Positions 27,140 through 39,200 of a stretch of 64,000 nucleotides of DNA are shown piece after piece. This stretch comes from Amyelois transitella (lineage: Eukaryota; Arthropoda; Insecta; Lepidoptera; Pyralidae). Below the pieces are notes generated by a model that saw only the letters and a list, made by a program, of their open reading frames with translations, did no database searches and was not told the DNA's origin. Position numbers and translations under genes: made by a program. Every line of letters begins with the position of its first letter. Within the stretch, counting starts at the first letter, position 1. The stretch lies in the NCBI RefSeq assembly GCF_032362555.1, contig NC_083505.1:5509501-5573500 (forward strand), in the 5' to 3' direction.

Positions 27140-27155
27140 TTTATTGAAGTTTATT
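27140..27155 (-). terminator. Poly(A) signals of the TFIIIC110-like gene
   Basis: Two AATAAA hexamers on the minus strand (27140-27145 and 27150-27155) lie 61-78 nt downstream of the stop codon at 27216-27218. This is the spacing expected for cleavage and polyadenylation. They confirm 27216 as the gene's end. Confidence 0.65.
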
Positions 27156-27215
27156 TGACCATGACTAGCTGAAAAAGAGGCTTTTTTCCCAGTAGAAGGC
27201 TAACGAAAATAGTCA

Positions 27216-30200
27216 TCAAACTTTAAGTAGGAATATTATGCCAGAATGTGTGGCGAGGGCTAGTCGTTTGTGATGCTTCGCCGACGGACAAAACGCCATG
27301 GAACGTATTTCCGATATCGGGAAGCACTCCGGGTTTATCTCCTTGTAGTGAGTTAAGGACATTTTATATTCATTCTGGAAAGAAATATTACTTTTCAACA
27401 ATCACTTATTTATCTCTTACGGGGTAGAGCCAACAGTCTTGAAAAAACTGTAAAGCCACATCAGCTGTATGTCTTAATGATGGATATTTTTTAATGATAT
27501 ATTTATGGAAACTTAAATACCGGTACAGTTAAAACAAAAACCTTTTGCATACCATACATAAAATTACACCTCTTTTCTGGAGTGAGCAGAGACTTTCCAC
27601 ATGCCGTAGCAGGCGGATTAATTTAATCCACGTATACTTCTTTCGCATCACTTACATTCATCACTCTGTTTGTTGAAAATCTGTCGGTAAGGTACACACA
27701 AGAAGACATCCCCTGGAGAAGAGCCCGAGGTGCACCTTTTACCGCATTCCTGGATTGGGTAATTTAGGTTTTTTTACGAAGCGACTTCCTAACCTTACAA
27801 TGATAACCTAACCCTTATTGGTTTTTACTGTACAGGTTTCCTTACGTCTGTATAGATAAATATGTACCACTACACTATCTATTGTTAAATTGTGAACTGT
27901 TCTAGTACTCACGTGAAATTTGACGGATATATTAAACCACGGACTCAATTAAATTTCAGCTATTTTCATACTCCTTACACAAATAAACAATGCCGTATTA
28001 CTTACGTCAATATCGACGTCAAACTTTCGATCATCAGTTTTGCCCTTTATCTGTACCATTTGACAAACTGAAGAAGTAATATGTCATCGAAAAATCCTAC
28101 TCAAAACTTTACTTAGATTTATTAATTCTATGATTTAATAACAATAATATTTCCCAGTAAAAGTTTCGAGGGTTCAGACGGGAGTCGCTTCGGGTAAAAA
28201 CCTGACTTACCCATTTCAGAATCACAATCGAAAGGGGCACCCCGGGCTCCACTCCAAAGAGGTCAGAATGAAACCAGAAGAAGCAGGAGACAGGAGGAAG
28301 TAGGTAACTTTAGAAACTTACCTGATCTGTAAGCTTGTTGATCAATTTGAATTCTATCCCGTACTTCGTCACCGCGTCTTCGTACGTCAGCGGCTCAGGC
28401 GTAACCTCCTTTTTATTTTCGGAATGTTTTCTTTTTTTCCCTAAACGTTTCAAGCTGATCCACGCCACCGGCTGTAACAAAATAATAAATGGTAGGTTAG
28501 TTTTCTTAATCTAAATATTTACTAATTTATCTGTCTATAAATGGGTGACATACATTCATAAAATCACGCCTCTTTCCCGGAGGGTAGGCAGTGACTACAT
28601 CTTTCCACTTGCCACGATCTCTGCATACTTCCTTCGCTTCATCCACATTCATAACTCTCTTCATGCAAGCTGGGCGGTTTCGGGTACTCTGGACCTGACC
28701 CTTTGCCAGGACGTCCTTAATTTGATTAAGATACGTTTGTCTAGGCCTTCCCACTCCGACCTTTCCCTCCATACTCTTCTTGTATATCTGCTTAGTCAAC
28801 CTGCTATCATTCATCCTCTCCAAATGGGTGTGAGTAGAATTAAAGGAAACTTGAGGACTTCCTTTAGGCGATAGGCTAGCCACCTTTTTGAATCTCAATT
28901 TTTCCGCTAAGCAACAGAGCGAGCTTATTAGTTCTGTCTGCCTAGTAAGGAATAAAGACGTGATATATTTAGGTAAGTAGAGAACTGCTTATTGACTTTG
29001 AATCGAGGATGGTGCGCGTGAACCAGTCTGAGGTGACCATCAGCGTGCAGTGTCCAATATCGAGAGATGGAGACACATCCCAGATTTGTCAAATTTGTTG
29101 GCCAGTAATTTTGTTGAAGACGGATAAGATTTGCATTGTGGATTGGCGAAAAACTGGTATGAATAGTTTCGCGCAGGCCAAGTTGTGGGTAAAAGCTAAA
29201 AGATAAATAAAAAGATAAGTGACCTGTTTCTTGACATCGGATCGAGTTTGGTGAGCTCGAACCAGCCTCACGAAAGGCGCCATGTACGTGGCCATCAGAG
29301 CGCAGTGATTGCAACCGCAGCAACACTGCGCGGGCCCTATACGCCGCCCTAAGCACCAGTACTCCAATTCGTTAGCCGATAGATTTGCTGTGGACATAAT
29401 GTTATGTTAATCTCTTTCTTTTCTATGAGATATTGAATGAAAGAAGAAAAGAGATAGAAAGTCTAACTTTGAACGTGGCCTTAGCGCGCACTCATGTATT
29501 CTAGCAGGAACGTCGCGCCAAAGCGACACGAATGCCACGATGTCGCGACGTCTACTCGTATCAGAAAAATGTGAAATTGCAAAATCATATTTTCTAAAAT
29601 TACTAAGATTTAAAAAATAAAATAGGAGGGCCAGGCGGGCAGGAAGGCGGCGGCGTGGCTGGCGAGGTGCGAGCGCTCAATGTAAAGCTATCTATATGGT
29701 GACTGACTGATGACGTCCTCCCCGGCGAAGCAGGCGGAGGGCCAGGCGGGCAGGAAGGCGGCGGCGTGGCTGGCGAGGTGCGAGCGCTCAATGTAAAGCT
29801 ATCTATATGGTGACTGACTGATGACGTCCTCCCCGGCGAAGCAGGCGGAGGGCCAGGCGGGCAGGAAGGCGGCGGCGTGGCTGGCGAGGTGCGAGCGCTC
29901 AATGTAAAGCTATCTATATGGTGACTGACTGATGACGTCCTCCCCGGCGAAGCAGGCGGAGGGCCAGGCGGGCAGGAAGGCGGCGGCGTGGCTGGCGAGG
30001 TGCGAGCGCTCAATGTAAAGCTATCTATATGGTGACTGACTGATGACGTCCTCCCCGGCGAAGCAGGCGGAGGGCCAGGCGGGCAGGAAGGCGGCGGCGT
30101 GGCTGGCGAGGTGCGAGCGCTCAATGTAAAGCTATCTATATGGTGACTGACTGATGACGTCCTCCCCGGCGAAGCAGGCGGAGGGCCAGGCGGGCAGGAA

Positions 30201-33200
30201 GGCGGCGGCGTGGCTGGCGAGGTGCGAGCGCTCAATGTAAAGCTATCTATATGGTGACTGACTGATGACGTCCTCCCCGGCGAAGCAGGCGGAGGGCCAG
30301 GCGGGCAGGAAGGCGGCGGCGTGGCTGGCGAGGTGCGAGCGCTCAATGTAAAGCTATCTATATGGTGACTGACTGATGACGTCCTCCCCGGCGAAGCAGG
30401 CGGAGGGCCAGGCGGGCAGGAAGGCGGCGGCGTGGCTGGCGAGGTGCGAGCGCTCAATGTAAAGCTATCTATATGGTGACTGACTGATGACGTCCTCCCC
30501 GGCGAAGCAGGCGGAGGGCCAGGCGGGCAGGAAGGCGGCGGCGTGGCTGGCGAGGTGCGAGCGCTCAATGTAAAGCTATCTATATGGTGACTGACTGATG
30601 ACGTCCTCCCCGGCGAAGCAGGCGGAGGGCCAGGCGGGCAGGAAGGCGGCGGCGTGGCTGGCGAGGTGCGAGCGCTCAATGTAAAGCTATCTATATGGTG
30701 ACTGACTGATGACGTCCTCCCCGGCGAAGCAGGCGGAGGGCCAGGCGGGCAGGAAGGCGGCGGCGTGGCTGGCGAGGTGCGAGCGCTCAATGTAAAGCTA
30801 TCTATATGGTGACTGACTGATGACGTCCTCCCCGGCGAAGCAGGCGGAGGGCCAGGCGGGCAGGAAGGCGGCGGCGTGGCTGGCGAGGTGCGAGCGCTCA
30901 ATGTAAAGCTATCTATATGGTGACTGACTGATGACGTCCTCCCCGGCGAAGCAGGCGGAGGGCCAGGCGGGCAGGAAGGCGGCGGCGTGGCTGGCGAGGT
31001 GCGAGCGCAGGCGCGCGCAGTGCTGGGCGCCGCTGGCGGTGAGCGCGCTGCCGGTGGCGGACGCCGTGCTGACGGCGCCCACGCGGTCGTCGCGCGCCAC
31101 GGGGAACGAGCTCACGTCTGCAAATAGTGTGACTCATTGAAGTGCAAGTTCGACACAGAGCGAGCAATATAGGAAAGCTGTTCAGTTAGAGCTGGTTCCC
31201 ATATGTTGGGTGCGAATTTTAGTCGGATGTTCCAGTAGCAGAACATTTTATATGAAGCTATTTAAACATGACGGAATCCGATTTTGTTTAAGAGACACGA
31301 GAATTGTCGTCAAGACATATTTTTGTCGGATATTGGAACCGATAAACCTATCACCATTTCACCCGTGCGCTCGTCTACCAGTGTAACCGACAACGATCAT
31401 TAATTGAAAATGTGTACAGTGGAGCCGTTATCCAAATATAATCTAGATCCGACAGACGACTAATGGGAATTATACAGTTCCCTATAAATGATTCACTGAC
31501 TTTGCTAAGCTTATGATACGGCATGACTAATTTATGTTTATTACGTAAATTTCGATCAGTTGTGGTCCAAACTTTTTGGAAAAGAGTAGGTACCTCTTTT
31601 TTCCAAAAAGTTTGAGTAGGTTTTTCCTAACATACATTATAATTTTAAAAATGTACTTCGACGCTACTATTTCCTTAAACAGTTGTGATAACGAGTCTCT
31701 TGAACCTTAACCGTATATTGCGCGTAATGTCCTTTTCTGAATTATAAAAATAGTTTGTATATCAACCGCGTTACCCCAAAAAAGTAAACCATATGATACT
31801 CGTAACAAGCTAATAACTGAAATAAAAAAGCCTATCTGTAAAAAATATCCTGGCACTTGGCAGATTTCGATGTTATGCGGGTTGATGTTTATAATAATGA
31901 TCGTTAACATGATTCGAAACATACATGATCAAAAATAAAGGTACGTTACGTGTGCATTGTGTACCTGTACTTTTTATAAATTTTCAAAATACCTAATATT
32001 GGTTGACTGGAAGAGATCCCTTAATGGGATAAGTCCGCCTTTGTTTATTTTGTCTTACTGTATTTTTGTGTTTTTTCGTATGTACAAACAAACAAACAAA
32101 TACCTATACAAATCCAAGACAGACAAGAAACCATAATAGCAGATATAACATCACGGAGCAATAGATATAAACTGTGTATTTGTTCATATTGAACGCACAT
32201 CACTCCGGAAAGCAATATCAAAAACTATACAATATAAATATTTTCTTGCTATATTTACTGGCTGATAAGTATTTTAACAAATAAAAATATGACAGGTATT
32301 TCTGGCGGTCAACTAAAAAGATAATAGTGAGAAGACCAAAATTCATTTTCTATTTTGAAATTTTGATGCATATTATAAAAAAAAATGAAATAGTAATTAT
32401 AACTCTACATACCTGTAATACATCCATTATGTACTCTTTCCTCGTTAAATGGATAAAAAATATCTACGTTGTTTTCTTGTGACTTCAATAAAGGCGACTC
32501 AGTATTTAAATCATAATAAGCAGTTGTTCCATCGGAATATCCCACAATAACTGTTCCATGGCCTTTTTGCTGAAATTTAAAAAGGAAATGTTTGTTCATA
32601 ATAAATAACTGATTTTAAACTTTCGCGTTGTATTATACTACTTATACATATGGTGACCACAGATCATCGTAACATGATTTGAAACGTCCAAGATAAAATA
32701 AAGGTACTACTTCTAAGTAACATATTTTTCTACTAATTTCACTTACCATTGACCAGCAAATGGACGTGGCCTGATATTTTTGCCTTTGTAATTTAGTGGA
32801 AAATCTCAGTTGGGCTACTGGTTCTAATTCGTAGAATATTGTTTCACTGGAAAATAAAATAATAACAACATTATATATATCATCTTAATTTTATAGCTTA
32901 CTTTTTTCATAATTTAAAAATACATATTTCTTTGTTCAATGCGACTTGCTCATTTGAGAAAAGAGTAAAAGAAAAGAGTCATTATTTTTAAGATTTTAAT
33001 GTCATCAGCAATATAATTCGACATTCGATCACTTATATAGAAAAAAAATCGATTAAATCTATTCTTCGGCCGCCAGAAAAATTATCAAAATTATACTTTT
33101 CATTGTGTTTCTTTTCTCAGCACTTCTGAAAGATTTCTTTTCAAATAGGCAGAATGCATATTCCATTTCTCACGTCTATTCATTCATATATATTTTCTGT

Positions 33201-36200
33201 AAATTATTAACAAACAATATGAAGAAACAATTCATAAAAAGTACCTTGTAAGAGTGGAAGGATACGGCACCGACAATATATACGCGGTTCCGTTGGAGCA
33301 GGCGACGGCCAGCAGCCCCAGGCGCACGCAGCCGGCCGCGCCCGCGAGCTCGGCGCGCGCGCCCGACGGGCACCAGTCCATGGCCCACACCGTGCCGAAA
33401 TGTAACACCAGCCCAAATACCAATTTTGGCACCGTTCTTACATGAAAACAGGTTGATTGTGATGGTTCAAATAAATACTACGACACAAAAACGCTACTAA
33501 ACTTAACCGTTTACTTGAATGGCCAGAATCGTGTGAGTTGAACTGTTAGTTAGTATCATCGTTCATCAGGCAGTATTTATGTAAAAGTCGTCAAGAAGTT
33601 TCATTCGATTTGGGTTTTGTATTATTTTCTACCAACCGACATTAAGTAGCGCAAAAAATTAAACGTTTAGAATTTACTTTGGATAACACATTTTTCAAAA
33701 AAATCTTTATCAAATCACTTACTTTTGAAAATCGCCAAAATCCCAGATCTGTATAAGTGTGGGATGTTCCGGCAATTCGTCGACGTTGTACTGCGGCGTG
33801 TCGGGCCCCGCGTGGCACGCCGCGGCCAGCAGGTTGCGCGCCGAGTGCGCGGCCACGGACACGTGCGACGGCACCCACGACAGGCGCTGTATGCTGTACC
33901 CGACGAATATTGTCGTTTTATCTGAAATTTCATACATTCCTCCATCAATGTGATCACGTCAATATCCCTTGCGGGGTAGAGCCTGCAGTGTTTACTGACT
34001 GATATGAAGGCTATGTTCAGCTGATAGACTTAATGATAGAATTGAGATTCAAATAGTGATAGGTTGCTAGCCCATCGCCTAAAAGAAGAATCTCCTAACA
34101 CTTAGTGGCTTTTACGACATCCATGGGAAAGAGATGGAGTGGTCCTATTCTTTTCAATATTGGTGCCGGGAACCACACAGCACTGAAGTTTCAATATAAA
34201 AAAATATATAATAATAATAAATATATATAAATTCACATGTAAAATTACACAATGTATTAACTTCGAAGTTCGAGACTTATTCACCTTAACCACTTACGAA
34301 TCGTAACTTAATGTGTTTTTCTGAAGCAAATTACAGTTACCTTGTATTAGGAAATAAGCATAATAGTAAAGTGAAAAAGCACAGCCTTAATCACTGGCTT
34401 TTTTGAAAGACATTTGAAATGTTGCTACAATATTCCGTACTTACTCTAGGGGTGGGCTAAGAGAGAATTTCGCGGAAATGGAAATTAACGGGTTTTTTCT
34501 TCTTACACAGCTGATTTCTAGTAGTCTATTAATTAATCTGCGGACGGACAGATGGATATGGGGAAACTATATAAGTTCTTATTGCAAAGGACTCACACAC
34601 GGTGTGATACACACTGAATTACAACATTCAACTCATGAGTTACTGCAATACAAACCTTTATCAGTGACGGCAGTCCAACGGTCATAAGTTGACCACTTAT
34701 CATGAGAAAACACTTGACAAGACTTTTCCAAAGGCGGCAGAATTTTCAACAGTTTGTCCTCCGGTACTGCCTTGTAATTACATTCGGTCCATTGGGGAAA
34801 AAGGGTTTCAGTAGTCAGGAAGAAATCGGCGCTGTAAAATTAAAGTACTGTAAATTATTTATTTATAACATAGCATTCATATATGTTTCTTTGACACATG
34901 ACATAAATTTATAATTTGTTCCCACGCTTCTTCTTCACTTGCTCTTTGAAAGTGGTAATAGAAAGAGATAGTGTCTCGTTACTGATTAAACATGAGGAAA
35001 TATGAGAGAGATTCTATCCTACTTTTTACTAACATTATAATTGCGAAAGTTTGGAAGGATGTGTGGATGTGTGCGTTTGTTACTCATACGCAAAAACTAT
35101 TGAACGAATTTTCATGAAACTTTTCAATGTTATCGTTTAAACTTTAAAAGAACATAATAAGTAACAATTTAAAGAGATTTAAGGCTGACGAAATCGCGAG
35201 CAACAGCTATTAAATTATATTCAGACTTCTGCGTAAATTGCTCAAATTATATACTTACGTGTCCTTGACATTTTTTGAAAAATACTTTTTTAAATCTGAA
35301 ACCACAAATGGTATTCTTGGAATCCTAGGTGGAGAATCTGAAAAAAACGACATGTCATTCTTATTTATCCTACAACAATATTATGAAACATCAAACAATT
35401 GACTATAGCACTAAACTAAATTACCCGCTCAGTCAAGAGTTTGATTTCCATCATGACCCGGGCTCAAACCTGGGATACATCTCACAACTCATAACGTTTT
35501 CGATGTAAACTAACTAAACTTACTGTAATCGTTATGTCGCTTTTTTTCCGGCACAGAAACTTCGTCCTCAATTTCCTCATCGATGTTCTCGTCGGCCTCG
35601 GAAACGTTGTCTTCGTCATCCGAACTCGACTCCGGTTCCAGTGACAAATCAATGTCCTCGCTCTTCTTCCGACGTTTCGGACACCTGTGCACTGCCATCT
35701 CTTCTTCGACGTCTGTCGCAAATGAACATATATCGCAAACGTGCTTAAACTGAAACGGAAAAAAATATTATTGTCTACGTAGTAAAAGTTGAGGCAATAG
35801 TTGATTATTCATAACATCAATATAATTACTTAATAAATTAATAATTTTAACACAAATTTTCATACATAACCGTAGATAGCATTTTTATTATAAATTTGGA
35901 CATAGTATCAGACTATGACCAGAAATTTAAGTTGTAGCGAAAGATGTAAGTCAGTTTCAAGCAAAGCACTGTTTGCTTACAAGTTGATTCATTTACATAT
36001 TTTTTTTGTTGAAACAGTACAACAACTGGAACTCTCGATCAGGGTGAGGATACAGAGATTAACATTGTTGGAAAATTTAGTTGTAAAAGAAATCATTACT
36101 TACAAGACTGACGGTTTCTTCAATGACCATTCTGGCTCTGAAATGACAAACAGATCATTAACAACATTTCTTCTACAATTTTTTTTATAACTCAATATGT

Positions 36201-39200
36201 TGATTTTCTAAAGTTTTATTGTACAGTCTTTCCATTCCATACAGGCTAATTCATATCCAATCCATACTCATATTACAAATGATAAAACCAATTTTTTTGT
36301 TTGACCAATTTTTTATAAATATCGCACACAGATTGTTTGGAATACTGAAAGGGTAAGTTTTCATGGTGATTTACGATAAAGAAAAATGGGCGGGGCCATA
36401 TTCTACTGTACTCTTATTTGTGTCTGACTCACTTTGCGGCAGCACGCCTGCGGCCCGGCAATACAGTGATTTCCTCTTCTTTCTTCTCCTTTTCTTTCTT
36501 CATGCTCTCCTGCTCTCTCTTTTTCCCTTGGTTGAGCTCTTTCTGAGAATGCGCAACCATGTGCTGACTTTGATAGAAGCCTAAGTATTTGGTATCACAA
36601 ATGTCGCACAATAATTTAAACCTTTCAGCTTCCTGAAAAATATTTATTTTTACTAATATATAAATAGCATGTATGTAATTATTCTTGGGAACCATTGAAA
36701 TGAAATGATAGAAAATGCAAAGTACCCAGATGTCGTGAAATTTGCAAGTGATAATAAGACCAACCTGTTCCGAGAGTCCACAATTTATTGTATGAGCGAA
36801 AAAACCGATGCCCGATGATCTAGTTATACCGCACACTTTGCAAATATATCTGCCATACTGAAGATACTCTTTCAACAGTTTTGCGATAAGGTTTTGATTA
36901 AATATATCCTGTTGAAATAAATGATTTGTTTTAGAGATTAACCAGCAGCGAGCCTTATAAAAGCATTGGGATAAAATTTTAAAATTGCATAGAAGGGAAT
37001 GAAAATTCGAATAATCATGAGTCACTTATATTAGTTAAAACTTGAGTTTCTTTTGTAAAAAAACTTCTCAATACTGAAATTAAAATAAAACTCACAATAG
37101 GTTCGTCACCAACGACCCAGGCCACATTGTAATGTTTGTCAACAGCATGCTTTTTCCATTCACCATATTTTACTTTTTCTTGACACATAGCGCACTCATA
37201 AAAACCTGAAAACCAAAACTTATTTTAACTTCAATGCATTTCAAGAAATAAGTTTCAGAACTCAAATAAAAACGCCTTTTATTCTCTGCAATGTTGTTCT
37301 TCTTTCGTAACCTTTGCAGGGGAACCTAACCTATATTAGATCATATGATTACATACACATCCCGTTGCCTAAATGTGCAGGTTTCCTCACGATGTTTTCC
37401 CTCACCGTAAGAGCATAGGTTAGTTATCAAACTAATGTACATAACTTCGAAAATAGTCATTGGTACATGGCCATAATAATACAAGTAGGTACTGTTAAAA
37501 TCTTTAAAAAAAATACTTTTTTCTACTGTATATTGAATGGGGTACACATTCAATTGCATCACAATATCCCATAGATAATAATGTTAAACCTTCATCGTTT
37601 TGATTTCAATTACGAACACTCTTGGCCATTGTACTGTGACAAGTAAATTCAAAATAAGCTACTTCTCACTCTTCTTTCATCAGCTGTGTCATGTATTATT
37701 GTATCATAGATTTAATCTACAAGAAATAAAGTAACGTACGTGTTCACTTCACTCTCTGATTTCACTTATTATAATTAACTAGCTGTGCCCGCGACTTCGT
37801 CCGCGTGGAATAGTTATTTTGGGCATCATTTAAGCAAGGAGAAATAATTTTCCCCGTTTTTTTTCACATTTTCTATTATTTCTTCGCTCCTAATAGTTGC
37901 AGCGTGATGATAAATAGCCTTAAGCCTTCCCCGATAAATGGTCTATTAAAGAAAAAAATAATTTTTCAATTCGAACCAGTAGTTCCTGAGATTAGCGCGT
38001 TCAAACAAACAAACACACGCTTCAGCTTTATAATATTAGAATAGATAATTAATTTAAAACCGTCACCTTCTTGCGCCAGCTCTGTCGCTTCACTAAATGG
38101 AGGATCCATTTTGTGAATGGAATTCGATGCGCAAGAGTCGATATGTTTCCGATAAAGCGTAACATCGTCGCTCTTATATCCGCACTTAAAACAATCCAAC
38201 TCTTGAATATGGGCGATGACAGCTCGTAAACGATTCTCTCTATGGTCATTACCTTTCTGGAAATTTTATCATAATATTATACCGTTTTTTTACACTTACT
38301 GACAGAAAATAGATGAATGAATTAAGGTAGTATTAAATGTACAACAAGCTTGCGTGTCGCATAGATGAATACTTACTACGGACGCTTGCTTGTCTTTCCA
38401 AGCTATGTAGTTGTGCATTCTCATATGGCTCATCCACTGATTGATCCGAAGTTTCCGCCGGCACACCCCGCAAATTATTGCTTCGTCATCTGGCTTATCT
38501 TGTTTCGGGCTTGCTTCCTGTTTCACAATTGATTTATTCTAACAATGAAAATAATAGATAACAAGATATTTCATTAGACGCATCTTATCACATAGGAAAG
38601 TCTGTAAGAACACACGTCTTTACCCTAAGGGTTTTAGACGGATAAAGTCGTGCATCATCTTTACATACGTTCGTTGACTCTCTGGGCGAGCGGCCGCAAG
38701 GCACCGCCTCGAATTTTGCATTACAGTAGTACCGTAATCGTAATAAGGAAAGAGCAGTTTTTGAAGTTTTTACTTCACTGAATAAGAAATGCTATTTACT
38801 GCATTGATAACTAAAGTAAGTTTGCTTTCTGAATTAATTATGCAATTTCGTGTCACTTTCACTCAAAAGCCTTATTTAAAAATTATAAAATTACCTTTTC
38901 TTTTTTCGTTTCTCGCTGCGTATTCTTTCCATTGTCTGTCTCGATTTTTTTCCCATCACAATTTGTTACATGGTACAAATACGGCTTTGGGTATTTCCGA
39001 ATCAAACCACACTTAGAGCACTTCAAACAACCGGCTTTTCTGGAAATTTCTTTCAGGTGATCCAACCATATCTGCTTATCTTCAAAATTCTGTCCAAACA
39101 AATCTTAGTTAATTGCAGTCATAAATAATTAGTATATAAGAATAAGAAGAATAATTTGAATGTCATGCAGCTTACCGGCGCTTTTTCGCCTTCTTTCCAT

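Noticed and set aside
29625-31008. CRISPR-like array
   Set aside because: Units are contiguous 111-bp copies without unique spacers, in an insect gene; it is a minisatellite.
33254-34002. Overlapping GC-rich frames on both strands
   Set aside because: Only one frame joins the WD40 exons in phase (33245-33436 and 33723-33921 minus); the others are shadows of GC-rich codons.
35524-35749. Possible frameshift between the last finger and the acidic segment
   Set aside because: On rereading, the codons for VEEEMAVHRC run on without a break into the acidic stretch; the frame is intact.
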